DNA of 64,000 nucleotides from Brevundimonas naejangsanensis DSM 23858 (GCF_000421705.1 NZ_ATXN01000007.1:62001-126000); one strand, 5' to 3'; counted from the first letter of the stretch, positions 45,893 to 54,824 are shown. The notes: a model not told the origin generated them from the letters alone. Translations and numbers: made by a program.

Positions 45893-46519
45893 TCAGACCA
45901 CCTCCGCCGGTTCCTGACGCGCCAGGATCAGGCCGGGAACGAAAGCAAAGAGGAACAGCCCCGCCGCATAGCCCAGCCACAACAGGGGGCTGCCGATCAA
46001 AAAGGCGATCAGGGGCGCGGCGATCCAGGCTCCGATGGCCAGCCGCCACTGCCACCTCTGGCCGCTCATGGTCGCCGAGACCGCCCAGCCGGAGCCGTAG
46101 AGGGCGAAGATCAGCGACGGGAAGATAGCGAAGGCGTCGCCGCGCCCTGTCATCCAGGCGATCACGCCCATCGACAGGAACATGACGAAGGTTGCCAGCC
46201 CCACGCCCATCCAGCCCGCGCCGGCGGCGCGGTTGCCCGCCGACCGCGCGCCCGGCCTGTGGCCACAGCGCTTGATCTCGACCATCAGGGCGCCGAAGAA
46301 GATCACCATGGCTGCGCCCCACAGCAGCGGATAGGCCATGGGCGACACCTCGATCACGCCGCTCTGGACGCCGTAGTGGGCAAGCGCCGCCACGCCGAAC
46401 ACCAGTCCGGCGATGATCAGGATGCGCCCGCCCAGCAGCGGCGCATGCCGCCCTTCCTGGGCCAGGGCCTTCATATAGGCGATGTCGTCGTGAACGGATT
46501 GAACCTGGTCGCGGGTCAT
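45893..46519 (-). CDS. Membrane protein co-transcribed with the winged-helix regulator
   Basis: 208 residues. A soluble N-terminus (VQSVHDDIAYMKALAQEGR) is followed by five or six membrane helices, with segments GGRILIIAGLVFGVAALAHYG, YPLLWGAAMVIFFGALMVEI, GLATFVMFLSMGVIAWMTG, PSLIFALYGSGWAVSATM and a double helix near the end. No known transporter motif. Such membrane partners are common next to this regulator class, with unknown function. GGGAG ribosome site. Confidence 0.75.
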   Translation of the reverse strand: MTRDQVQSVHDDIAYMKALAQEGRHAPLLGGRILIIAGLVFGVAALAHYGVQSGVIEVSPMAYPLLWGAAMVIFFGALMVEIKRCGHRPGARSAGNRAAGAGWMGVGLATFVMFLSMGVIAWMTGRGDAFAIFPSLIFALYGSGWAVSATMSGQRWQWRLAIGAWIAAPLIAFLIGSPLLWLGYAAGLFLFAFVPGLILARQEPAEVV

Positions 46520-46555
46520 GGCGTCTCTCCCTGCCTGTGATGCAGAAGATGAGCC

Positions 46556-46580
46556 AAGAACTTTATGTTGTAAAGTTCTT
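46556..46580. promoter_or_regulatory. Perfect palindromic operator upstream of the membrane/regulator operon
   Basis: AAGAACTTTA (46556-46565) and TAAAGTTCTT (46571-46580) are exact reverse complements around TGTTG. It is AT-rich in a GC-rich genome and lies 37-61 bases ahead of the operon's first start codon, overlapping the expected promoter. Confidence 0.75.
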
Positions 46581-46597
46581 TCTTAAAACAAACTCAA

Positions 46598-46770
46598 GCC
46601 TCTCCCTCCCCTTCAGGGGGAGGGTGGTCGCAGCGAAGCGGAGACCGGGTGGGGAGGGCCAGGCGATATGAGCGCAGAGCGCCGCGGAGCTTGATCAGCA
46701 GCCTAGCCGCCCCCACCCGGCTTCGGCCTGACGGCCTCAGCCACCCTCCCCATGAAGGGGAGGGAGAGGC
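46598..46770. repeat. CTCCCTCCCC-family intergenic repeat, full-length inverted pair
   Basis: Begins GCCTCTCCCTCCCCTTCA and ends with the exact reverse complement TGAAGGGGAGGGAGAGGC, with inner GGTGG...ACCGGGTGGGG and CCCCCACCCGG...CCACC also in inverted order. Together with the flanking palindromes it fills the 302-base gap 46520-46821. Confidence 0.87.
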
Positions 46771-46780
46771 GCCGCGCCTG

Positions 46781-46817
46781 CACTCAAGCAGCGCGCGACC
46801 GCGTCGCGCGATAGCGC
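46781..46817. repeat. CTCAAGCAG-family palindrome
   Basis: CTCAAGCAG (46783-46791), stem GCGCGCGAC...GTCGCGCG and GATAG (46810-46814). It ends four bases past the amn stop codon, directly adjoining the CTCCCTCCCC element. Confidence 0.8.
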
Positions 46818-46821
46818 CCTC

Positions 46822-48267
46822 TTACCGGAAAGGCGGCTCGTCGAAAGCGCGCAGCTTGCGCGAGTGCAGGCGCGCGCCCTCGGCCCGCAGCAGTTCCACC
46901 GCCTGAATACCGATCTGCAAATGCTCGGAGATCGAGCCCTCGTAGAAACGGTTGGCCTGGCCCGGCAGCTTGATTTCGCCGTGCAGCGGCTTGTCCGAGA
47001 CGCACAGCAGCGTCCCGTAAGGCACGCGGAAACGATACCCCTGCGCGGCGATGGTGGCGCTTTCCATGTCGATGGCGACGGCGCGGCTCTGGTTGAAGCG
47101 CAGGGCCGACTTGGAATAGCGCAGTTCCCAGTTGCGGTCGTCGGTGGTGACGACGGTGCCGGTGCGCAGCCGCTTCTTGACCTCTTCGCCCGGCGCGCCC
47201 GAGACCAGCTTGGTCGCGTCATAGAGGGCGCGCTGCACCTCGGCGATGTTGGGGATGGGGATGTCGGCGGGCAGGACGGCGTCCAGCACATGGTCGTCAC
47301 GCAGATAGGCGTGGGCCAGCACATAGTCGCCGATGGTCTGGCTGCCGCGCAGGCCGCCGCAGTGGCCGATCATCATCCAGGCGTGCGGCCGCATGACCGC
47401 CAGGTGGTCGCAGATGGTCTTGGCGTTGGACGGGCCGACGCCGATGTTGACCAGGGTGATGCCCTGACCGTCCGGCCGCGTCAGGTGATAGGCGGGCATC
47501 TGATGCTTGCGCCAGGCGGCGTCCATGATGGCCGCCTCCGGATCGTCGGTGGCGCGCGTCACCACCACGCCCCCGGCGCAGGACAGGGCCTCATAGGGGC
47601 TGTCGGGATCAGCGATCTGGGCCGTAGCCCAGCGCACGAACTCGTCGACGTAGCGGTTGTAATTGGTGAAGAGGATGAAGCTCTGCACGTCCTCTACCGA
47701 GGTGCCGGTGTAGTGCCGCAGCCGCGCCAGGGAGAAGTCGGTGCGCAGGGCGTCGAACTGGGCCAGCGGATGCTCCTCGCCCGGCTCCCACAGGCCGTCG
47801 GACACCTCATCGCCGATGTGAGCCAGTTCCGTCGTCGGGAACCAGCGGGCGATGGCCGCCGTCATGGTGCGGTCCAGCACCACGTCGGATCCGTCCAGCA
47901 CATAGGGGAAGGGGATTTCCTGATCCGACGGCTCGACCTTGAAATCGGCGCCGTATTCGCTCGCCAGCAGGGTCAGCTGCTCCAGCAGATAGGGGCGGAA
48001 CAGGTCAGGTCGGGTGATGGTCGTGGAATAGACGCCGGGCCACGACAGGCGGCCATAGGCGCGGGTTTCCAGATTCTGCGGCCGCTCGCCGTGCCAGGTC
48101 ACCGTCAGACGGGGATAGGCGAACAGGCCCGCCGCCCGGGCTTCGGGTTCGGCGCGCTCGCCGGTCGCCAGGAAGGTCTTCACGGCCTGGCGCAGATTGG
48201 CGACGGATTGATTGTAGAGGGTTTCGAGGCGGTCCAGCGCCGCCTGGGGGGTCATCTTGTCTGTCAT
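46822..48267 (-). CDS. amn: AMP nucleosidase
   Basis: 481 residues; hydrolyses AMP to adenine and ribose 5-phosphate, regulating adenylate pools. ATG 48267 has a GAGGAAG site; the upstream extension is rejected. The N-terminal AMP-nucleosidase-specific regulatory domain (to about 190) precedes the phosphorylase-like domain: ITLVNIGVGPSNAKTICDHLAVMRPHAWMMIGHCGGLRGSQTIGDYVLAHAYLRDDHVLD, then TVVTTDDRNWEL and AIDMESATIAAQGYRFRVPYGTLLCVSDKPLHGEIK with the catalytic MES/D motif. Confidence 0.94.
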   Translation of the reverse strand: MTDKMTPQAALDRLETLYNQSVANLRQAVKTFLATGERAEPEARAAGLFAYPRLTVTWHGERPQNLETRAYGRLSWPGVYSTTITRPDLFRPYLLEQLTLLASEYGADFKVEPSDQEIPFPYVLDGSDVVLDRTMTAAIARWFPTTELAHIGDEVSDGLWEPGEEHPLAQFDALRTDFSLARLRHYTGTSVEDVQSFILFTNYNRYVDEFVRWATAQIADPDSPYEALSCAGGVVVTRATDDPEAAIMDAAWRKHQMPAYHLTRPDGQGITLVNIGVGPSNAKTICDHLAVMRPHAWMMIGHCGGLRGSQTIGDYVLAHAYLRDDHVLDAVLPADIPIPNIAEVQRALYDATKLVSGAPGEEVKKRLRTGTVVTTDDRNWELRYSKSALRFNQSRAVAIDMESATIAAQGYRFRVPYGTLLCVSDKPLHGEIKLPGQANRFYEGSISEHLQIGIQAVELLRAEGARLHSRKLRAFDEPPFR

Positions 48268-48342
48268 GGCTTCCTCTAGCGGAAAACCGTGACCTTGGCG
48301 AGACAGGGGAAACACGCCGACATGACAGTTGACCACCGAGAC

Positions 48343-48993
48343 CTAAGCCAAGGCTTCGCGCAGGAAGGCGACTGCGCCCGCCATATCGCCCGTCGCTCCA
48401 CGCCACACAGGCGCTGAATCAGAGGCGACGCCATAGGCCGAAGGGTCGGTGAAGGTCGTGTCCGGCCCTGCATTTGCGCTCAGGGCCGCCGCCGCGCACA
48501 CGGCGGCAGGCGCGCCGGCCGCCGCCATATAGCGTCGATCCAAGACCAGCATCAGGGCCGCGCCGCCGCCTTCGCCCAGGCCCAGAACGCCGATCCGTCC
48601 GGCGTCTCCGCCGAGATCTTGGACCCGTTTCGCCGCCCAGGCGACAGCCGCCGCCGCGTCGGAAATGAAGGCCGGGTGCGGACTGTCCGGCGCCTCGCGT
48701 CGGTCGGCCAGGACCACAATGAAGCCGCCCTCGGCCAGATCGCGTGCGGCCCGCTCGTCCGCCGCTTCAGGCGCGCCGTCCGGCAACAGGATCAGGATCG
48801 GCAAGCGGTTCGCCCCTGCCGATCGATAGAGGCGCAAGGTCTGACGCGGATCGGCGCCATAGGCTGCGCGCGCCGTGCGCCAGCCGGGCGGCCCCAACTG
48901 CGCCGGCGCCATCGCCCCCTGCCCGATCAACGGCGCGCAAGCGGCCGTCGCCACAGTCGCCAGCAGCGGCGCCAGAAGCCCTCGTCGCGTCAT
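48343..48993 (-). CDS. Lipoprotein with degenerate alpha/beta-hydrolase fold
   Basis: 216 residues. Lipobox ATAAC makes Cys about 19 the anchor. Hydrolase-like strands follow: LPILILLPDGAPEAADERAARDLAEGGFIVVLADRRE and the elbow region GRIGVLGLGEGGGAALMLVL. In a dienelactone-type hydrolase the elbow would be GxSxG; here Glu stands in place of the nucleophile Ser and no late Asp/His box is clear. Probably non-catalytic, or a different residue is used. Located between S9 peptidases and amn. Confidence 0.65.
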   Translation of the reverse strand: MTRRGLLAPLLATVATAACAPLIGQGAMAPAQLGPPGWRTARAAYGADPRQTLRLYRSAGANRLPILILLPDGAPEAADERAARDLAEGGFIVVLADRREAPDSPHPAFISDAAAAVAWAAKRVQDLGGDAGRIGVLGLGEGGGAALMLVLDRRYMAAAGAPAAVCAAAALSANAGPDTTFTDPSAYGVASDSAPVWRGATGDMAGAVAFLREALA

Positions 48994-49014
48994 GCGTCCT
49001 CCCCGAAAGACGAA

Positions 49015-49040
49015 GGGCGCGGCCCTGACGAACCGCGCCC
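49015..49040 (-). terminator. Hairpin after the S9 peptidase pair
   Basis: GGGCGCGG (49015-49022) pairs with CCGCGCCC (49033-49040), ten-base loop; followed on the minus strand by TTCGTCTTTC rather than a clean T run. Eighteen bases past the stop. Confidence 0.5.
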
Positions 49041-49057
49041 CGAAGTCAGGCCGAACC

Positions 49058-51178
49058 TTACTTGGCCAGGTGCTTGTCCAGCCAGCCGAACACTTCGTTG
49101 TGCCATTGCAGGCTGTTGGCGGGCTTCAGCACCCAGTGGTTCTCGTCCGGGAAGAAGACCAGGCGGCTCTCGATCCCGCGCCGTTGCAGGGCGGTGAAGG
49201 TCGACAGGCCCTGCGAGGTCGGGATGCGGAAGTCGAGGTCGCCCTGAACCACCAGCATCGGATCGCGCCAGTTCTGCACGTGGTTGGCCGGGTTGAACTT
49301 CTGATAGCCCTGCGGATTTTCCCACGGCGTGCCGCCGTATTCCCACTCGGTGAACCACAGCTCCTCGGTGCCGTAGCCCATGCCGAAGGTGTCGAAGACG
49401 CCGTCATGGTTGACCAGGCATTTGAACTCGCCCGGCCAGTTGCCCGCGATCCAGTTGATCATATAGCCGCCGTAGGAGGCCCCCAGCGCGCAAGCGTTGT
49501 CGCCGTCCAGGAAGTCATACTTCGACTGGGCGAAGGCCCAGCCCTTCTGCAGGTCTTCCAGCGGGCGGTCGCCCCAGTGCTGGCTGATGGCGTCGGTGAA
49601 TTCCTGACCGTAGCCGGTCGAGCCGTGGAAATCGATCATCACCACTGCATAGCCCGCGCCCGCATAGGTGCCGGGGTTCCAGCGATAGGACCAGGAGTTG
49701 CCGAACGAGCCCTGGGGACCGCCGTGGATCAGGAAGGCGACCGGATACTTCTGACCCTCGACATAGTCAGCGGGCTTGATGACGTAGCCGTGGACCGTCT
49801 CGTCGTTCCAGCCGGGGAAGCTGAACTGCTCGGCCTCGCCGAAGGCCTTGGTCGCCAGTTGCGGGTTCACATTGGTCAGGCGGCGCGGCATTTCGCGGCC
49901 GCGCCAGGTCTTGAAGTAGAGGTCGCTGGGCGAGGTCAGGCTGTCCATCGCGAAGACGAAGCCCGAGGACGTCTGACCGAAGGCGCCGACGTGGCCTTCG
50001 CCCGTCAGCGGCGTGACCACCCCGTTGCGCGTGTCGATGGCGAACAGCTTGGTCTGACCGACATCGCCCGCTGTCGTATAGAGCGTCTTCCCGTCCTTCG
50101 ACCACTGCAGGGTGTCGGCCGAACGGTCCCAGTTGGCCGCGATCTGGCGCGTCTGGCCGGTGGCCACGTCGCGCAGGAAGATCGAATATTTATCTGCTTC
50201 AAAACCCGGACGAGCCATAGCGCGATAGGCCAGCGTCTGGCCGTCCGGCGAGAAGACCGGGCCGGTGTCCCAGGCCTGGTTGGCCTCGGTCAGATTGGTC
50301 AGTTGGCCGGGCTCAGAGACTGTGACGCTGTAGAGGTCGAAGTTCGTGCTCCACGGCTCGCTGTTCCCGGCCTTGCGCGCCGAGAAGACCAGCGACTGGC
50401 CATCGGGCGCGAAGGTGAATTCGCTCTCATCGCCGAACGGCTTGGAGGGCGTGTCGCCATCGAAGCCCTTGGTTACCCAGACCGGCTCGCCGCCCGCCTT
50501 GCCGTCGGCGCCGATCGACTGGACGAACAGGTGGTTCTGGGTGTGGTCGCTCCACGTATCCCAGTGGCGCACGAACATGCGGTCATAGACCTGGCCGGTC
50601 GACTTGCGCTCGGCCTCGGTCTTGCCGCGCGCGACCGAGGCGGTCAGGTCCGCCGCGTCGGGATAGACGGCCAGCGACACGGCGACCGCATCGCCCGCTG
50701 TGTTGATGCGATAGGCGTTGACGTCGGTCGGCAGGGCCGTGATCTGCGTCGCCGTCGCACCCTTGTCGGCCGAGACCCAGACCTGGCTCGAGCCCGAACG
50801 GCCCGACAGGAAATACAGCTTGCCGTCGGCGCCCCAGCGGGCGGTGTTGGCGCCGCCTTCGGAGATGGCCAGCTTCTGCGGCTGAGCCTCGCCCTTCAGG
50901 CCCAGGATGTAGAGGGCGCTCGAGCGCTTGTTGGCCGCCACGTCGGTCTGGGTCAGCGAATAGACCACCCACTCGCCGTCCGGCGACACCTGGGGGTCGC
51001 CCAGCCGGTTGGCCGAGATCATGTCCTGATAGGTGAAGGCGGCGCGGGCCTGGGTCGTCGCTGGGGCCGTCGCTGCGGCCGGAGCGGCGAGCGCCCCCTC
51101 GGCCAGGGCCGGCAGGGCCGTGGCGGTCAGCAGGGCGGCGGCGCTGAGGCCGGACAGGAGATGGGGCAGGCGGCGCAT
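49058..51178 (-). CDS. Exported S9 family prolyl-oligopeptidase-type peptidase (copy 1)
   Basis: 706 residues. Signal peptide ends near PALAEG. The N-terminal WD40-like propeller runs to about 430 (LGDPQVSPDGEWVVYS, APDGQSLVFSARKAG). The C-terminal alpha/beta hydrolase has the nucleophile in GASYGGYMINWIAG, Asp in VQGDLDFRIPTSQG and His in PDENHWVLKP. Acylaminoacyl-peptidase/DPP-like; periplasmic peptide trimming. GAGGAG ribosome site. Second gene of a tandem pair 76 bases downstream of a paralogue. Confidence 0.92.
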   Translation of the reverse strand: MRRLPHLLSGLSAAALLTATALPALAEGALAAPAAATAPATTQARAAFTYQDMISANRLGDPQVSPDGEWVVYSLTQTDVAANKRSSALYILGLKGEAQPQKLAISEGGANTARWGADGKLYFLSGRSGSSQVWVSADKGATATQITALPTDVNAYRINTAGDAVAVSLAVYPDAADLTASVARGKTEAERKSTGQVYDRMFVRHWDTWSDHTQNHLFVQSIGADGKAGGEPVWVTKGFDGDTPSKPFGDESEFTFAPDGQSLVFSARKAGNSEPWSTNFDLYSVTVSEPGQLTNLTEANQAWDTGPVFSPDGQTLAYRAMARPGFEADKYSIFLRDVATGQTRQIAANWDRSADTLQWSKDGKTLYTTAGDVGQTKLFAIDTRNGVVTPLTGEGHVGAFGQTSSGFVFAMDSLTSPSDLYFKTWRGREMPRRLTNVNPQLATKAFGEAEQFSFPGWNDETVHGYVIKPADYVEGQKYPVAFLIHGGPQGSFGNSWSYRWNPGTYAGAGYAVVMIDFHGSTGYGQEFTDAISQHWGDRPLEDLQKGWAFAQSKYDFLDGDNACALGASYGGYMINWIAGNWPGEFKCLVNHDGVFDTFGMGYGTEELWFTEWEYGGTPWENPQGYQKFNPANHVQNWRDPMLVVQGDLDFRIPTSQGLSTFTALQRRGIESRLVFFPDENHWVLKPANSLQWHNEVFGWLDKHLAK

Positions 51179-51254
51179 TCAGGCGCTCCTCATGCGGATG
51201 TGAAGTCTGGCCGAAGGCCTAACACCGCCGCGCGCCGCCCGCAAAGCCTCCTGT

Positions 51255-53363
51255 TTAAGGGGCCGTTTGCTGACCTTCCTTCGTCCAGTCGGCCGTCCAG
51301 TCCAGAATCTCCTGCTGCCACTCGACCCAGGTTTGCGGTTTGAGCACCCAGTGGTTCTCGTCCGGCACATGGACGAAGCGGCTGGGAATGTTCAGCCGCT
51401 GCAGGGCCGAGAAGGTCGCCAGCCCCTGCTCCATCGGCACCCGGAAGTCCTTGGAGCCGTGCAGCACCAGCATCGGCTTCTTCCAGTCGCCGGCGTAGGT
51501 CTCGGGGTTGTGGGCGTCATAGACGGCCTTGCGGTCCCAGGTCGCGCCGCCGAACTCATGGATGAAGGTCGAGATGTCCATGGCGTTCATCAGTTGCGGC
51601 ACGTCGAACACCCCGGCGTGGTTGACCAGGCAGCGCCACGGCTCGTTCCACTGGCCCGCGATCATATTGACCATATAGCCGCCGTAGGAGGCGCCGAGCG
51701 CACAGGCCCGTTCCCCGTCGATCCACGGATTGGCCGCCAGCGCCGCCTGCCAGCCCTTGCGCAGGTCTTCCAGAGGACGATCGCCCCAGTGGTCGTTGAT
51801 GGCGTCGGTGAAGGCCTGGCCATAACCCGGCGAGCCGTGGAAGTTGACCATCACCACCGCATAGCCCGCCGCTGTATAGACCTGCGGATTCCAGCGGTAG
51901 GACCAGCTTTCGGTCCAGGGCGACTTGGGCCCGCCGTGGATCAGATAGACGGCCGGATATTTGCGGCCTTCGACGTAGCCTGCGGGCTTGAACACCCAGC
52001 CGTGCGTCGTCTCGTCGTTCCAGCCGGGGAAGCGGATCTCCTCGGGACGGGGCAGGTCGATGCGGGCCAGCAGCTCGGCGTTGTGCTGCGTCGCTTGGCG
52101 CGCGGGCTGGCCGTTCTTGGCGATGAAGACCTGCGTCGGAGCCGTGAAGCTCTCATGCGCATAGGCCAGAACGCCGCCGACCTCGTCGAAGTCGCCGACC
52201 GAGCCGATGTCGGTCAGGGCCTTCACCGCGCCGGTGCGGGCGTCGATCTCGAACAGGCGGTTCTGACCCTCGTCGGCGGCGGTGACGTAAAGCGCCCGGC
52301 CGTCCGAACGCCAGGTCAGGCCGCTGGGGCCGCGATCCCAGTTCGTCAGAGCGCGAGCGTTCGCGCCGTTCGCATCGGCCACCATGACCACCGGCTGATC
52401 GCCGCCGACGTTCTCACGCGGGGCCGCCAGCCAGGCCAGCCGCCGTCCGTCCGGCGACAGGGCGGGCGCCCCGTCCGGCCCCGAATGCCCTTCGGTCAGA
52501 TTGACCGGCGCGCCGCCGTCCAGGCTCAGTCGATACAGGTCGCTGTCGTTGGTGAAAGGCGCGCGGTCCGCCTGTTTGCGCGCCGAATAGATGAAGGAGC
52601 GCCCGTCGCGTGAGATCGTCAAACTGCTCTCGCCGACGCCCACGTCGGCATCCAGCCCGGCGGTCAGGTCGCGCGGCTGGCCCTCGGCGAAGCCCGAGCC
52701 GTTCAGCGGCTGCAGGAAGAGATGGCTCTGACGCCCGTCGGCCCAGCGGTCGAACACGCGCAGCGGCATCCGCTCATAGACCTGCTGCGTCGACTTGGCC
52801 CGCGCGGCCAGCCGGTCCTTTGTGCAGTCCAGCGTCTCGCAGTCGGTATAGACCGACACGCCCAGCACCAGCGCCTGGCCGTCCGGCGTGAAGCGGAAAC
52901 CCGACACGGACACCGGCAGGGTGGTGACCTGAGCCGCCGCCATGCCGTCGCGGTCCGCGCGCCAGACCTGGTTCGACCCGCCGCGTGCGGACATGAAATA
53001 GATCGACTGTCCGTCCGGCGCCCAGCGCGCGCCCGAGACGCCGCCGTCGGAGATCGGCAGACGACGCGCAGGCGCAGCGCCGTCGACATCGACCATCCAA
53101 AGGCCGGTCTGATTCTTGTTGCCCGCCCAGTCCGTCGTGGTGACGGCGTAGATGACGCGACGCCCGTCCGGCGAGACGCGCGGGTCGCCGACGCGCTCCA
53201 TCATCGCCAGATCCTTCAAGCCCAGACGATCGGACGCCGGAGCCTCGGCCGACGCCGCAGCCGCGACGGGCGCTTCGCGCGCCAGCGACGGCGTCGCCGC
53301 CAGACCGCCCGCCAGCAACAGCATCTGGACAGCCGCCGCCGTCATCCAATGTGATCGGGTCAT
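51255..53363 (-). CDS. Exported S9 family peptidase (copy 2)
   Basis: About 702 residues from ATG 53363; the earlier ATG overlaps the GGGGGAG ribosome site and is rejected. Signal peptide to about SLAREA. Same layout as copy 1: propeller (RVGDPRVSPDGRRVIYAV) then catalytic domain with GASYGGYMVNMIAG, HGSKDFRVPMEQG and PDENHWVLKP. The C-terminal domains of the two proteins are clearly paralogous while the propellers have diverged, suggesting different peptide preferences. Confidence 0.92.
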   Translation of the reverse strand: MTRSHWMTAAAVQMLLLAGGLAATPSLAREAPVAAAASAEAPASDRLGLKDLAMMERVGDPRVSPDGRRVIYAVTTTDWAGNKNQTGLWMVDVDGAAPARRLPISDGGVSGARWAPDGQSIYFMSARGGSNQVWRADRDGMAAAQVTTLPVSVSGFRFTPDGQALVLGVSVYTDCETLDCTKDRLAARAKSTQQVYERMPLRVFDRWADGRQSHLFLQPLNGSGFAEGQPRDLTAGLDADVGVGESSLTISRDGRSFIYSARKQADRAPFTNDSDLYRLSLDGGAPVNLTEGHSGPDGAPALSPDGRRLAWLAAPRENVGGDQPVVMVADANGANARALTNWDRGPSGLTWRSDGRALYVTAADEGQNRLFEIDARTGAVKALTDIGSVGDFDEVGGVLAYAHESFTAPTQVFIAKNGQPARQATQHNAELLARIDLPRPEEIRFPGWNDETTHGWVFKPAGYVEGRKYPAVYLIHGGPKSPWTESWSYRWNPQVYTAAGYAVVMVNFHGSPGYGQAFTDAINDHWGDRPLEDLRKGWQAALAANPWIDGERACALGASYGGYMVNMIAGQWNEPWRCLVNHAGVFDVPQLMNAMDISTFIHEFGGATWDRKAVYDAHNPETYAGDWKKPMLVLHGSKDFRVPMEQGLATFSALQRLNIPSRFVHVPDENHWVLKPQTWVEWQQEILDWTADWTKEGQQTAP

Positions 53364-53473
53364 TACGCTACACTCCCCCATGAATGGTCAGGCTTCCTGC
53401 ATAGGCGGCCCTACAGCCAGCGCCAAGCGGGATGGCGCTTGCCCGCCGCCGCCGCCTCGGCGACAAGCAGGCG

Positions 53474-54310
53474 ATGAGTCCGGCTCCCCACATCGTCGAC
53501 GTCCTGATCGCCGAGCGCGCGCCGCGGCTGACGGGATCGGCCGCATGGCCGCTGGTCCGCCCCGCCCTTTACGGCCTGCTCGACTACGCCAAGGCGCGCC
53601 GCATGGCCGACGCCATCGGCCCCATGGGCGGTCGCCAGGCGCTGGACTATGTCTCGGACCTGCTGGAGCTGACGGTGCGAACGGCGCATCTGGACCGCCT
53701 GCCCGCCTCGGGTCGATGTCTGGTGGTGTGCAACCACCCGACCGGCATCGCCGATGGCCTGGCCGTGCATGACGCCCTGCGTACGGTGCGGAACGACCTG
53801 ATCTATTTCGCCAACGCCGACGCCCTGCGCGTCTCGCCGCGCCTGTCGGAAACCGTGGTCCCGGTCGAATGGGTCACGGCCAAGCGCACGCGCGAAAAGA
53901 CCCGAGCCACGCTTCAGGCCGCCAGGGAGGCGTTCGAGGCCGAACGCTGCGTCGTCATGTTCCCGGCCGGACGCCTGGCCCGCGTCGGCCCGGACGGCCT
54001 GCTGACCGACCCCGAATGGGCCGCAACCGCCGCTTCGCTTGCCCGCAAATATGAGGCGCCGGTCATCCCGATCCACGTCTCTGGTCCGACCAGCCGCCTG
54101 TTCCACCTGTTCGACAATGTGTCGCAGGAGTTGCGCGACATCACCCTCTTCCACGAACTGCTGAACAAGAAGGGGCGCGCCTTCGACCTGATCGTCGGCC
54201 GCCCCATCCGGCCGCTGGCGTTGGACATCGACGCCCAGTCCGCCACCCTGAAACTGAAAACCTTCGTCGAGTGGACCCTGGCCGCCGATCCTGACGCGAC
54301 CTTCGCCTGA
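53474..54310 (+). CDS. Hemolysin-type / PlsC-like acyltransferase
   Basis: 278 residues from MSPAPHIVDVLIAERAP; the longer frame is rejected. Acyltransferase block I is VCNHPTGIADGLAV, with the catalytic His and Asp in the spacing used by the putative-hemolysin/OlsB-like branch; block III is FPAGRLARVGPDG, followed by APVIPIHVSGP. It transfers an acyl chain onto a lipid precursor at the membrane (glycerolipid or ornithine lipid); the acceptor is unknown. Eleven bases ahead of tsaE. Confidence 0.83.
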   Translation: MSPAPHIVDVLIAERAPRLTGSAAWPLVRPALYGLLDYAKARRMADAIGPMGGRQALDYVSDLLELTVRTAHLDRLPASGRCLVVCNHPTGIADGLAVHDALRTVRNDLIYFANADALRVSPRLSETVVPVEWVTAKRTREKTRATLQAAREAFEAERCVVMFPAGRLARVGPDGLLTDPEWAATAASLARKYEAPVIPIHVSGPTSRLFHLFDNVSQELRDITLFHELLNKKGRAFDLIVGRPIRPLALDIDAQSATLKLKTFVEWTLAADPDATFA

Positions 54311-54320
54311 TGACCCCAGC

Positions 54321-54824
54321 ATGAACACCTTCACCCTTCCCGACGCCGAGGCCACGACCCGCCTCGGCGAAGCCATCGCCCCCCTGCTGGCGCCGGGCGA
54401 GGCCGTCCTGCTGTACGGCCCGCTGGGCATGGGCAAGTCGACCCTGGCGCGGGGTCTGATCCGCGCCCTGACGCGCCCCGACGAGGACGTGCCGTCGCCG
54501 ACCTTCACCCTTGTCCAGTTCTATGAGAGCGACCCACCCATCGCCCATTTCGACCTCTATCGCCTCAGCCGTCCCGAAGAAGCCTTTGAGATTGGTCTGG
54601 ACGAGGCGCTGGACGAAGGCTGCGCCCTGATCGAATGGCCCGAACGGCTGGGCGACGACCCCGGCCGGATGCTCGGTCCCGACCGGCTGACGATCGAAAT
54701 CTCGGAACCCGCCCCTCAAGCAGCCGCCCTCCGCGAGGGCGGCGATAGGGGCCTCTCTGGAAGAGTTGCGACCGTTTCCGGCACAGGCTCGTGGGAAGCC
54801 AAACTGAAGGAACTCCATGTCTGA
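54321..54824 (+). CDS. tsaE: tRNA t6A biosynthesis ATPase TsaE, with a repeat inserted near the C-terminus
   Basis: 167 residues. Walker A GPLGMGKST at about 33-41, the TsaE signature PSPTFTLVQFYE and HFDLYRL, and IEWPERLGDD. Works with TsaB and TsaD to make threonylcarbamoyl-A37 in tRNAs. After LTIEISEPA, a stretch PQAAALREGGDRGLS interrupts the usual end ...GRVATVSGTGSWEAKLKEL; this stretch is encoded by a palindromic repeat (54712-54751) that is read in frame. Overlaps amgK by eight bases. Confidence 0.92.
   Translation: MNTFTLPDAEATTRLGEAIAPLLAPGEAVLLYGPLGMGKSTLARGLIRALTRPDEDVPSPTFTLVQFYESDPPIAHFDLYRLSRPEEAFEIGLDEALDEGCALIEWPERLGDDPGRMLGPDRLTIEISEPAPQAAALREGGDRGLSGRVATVSGTGSWEAKLKELHV
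54712..54751 (+). repeat. CTCAAGCAG-family palindrome inside the tsaE coding sequence
   Basis: Outer arms CCCC/GGGG, CTCAAGCAG (54715-54723), inner stem GCCGCCCTC-CGC-GAGGGCGGC and GATAG (54744-54748). The layout is identical to intergenic copies. It is translated as part of TsaE. Confidence 0.85.
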
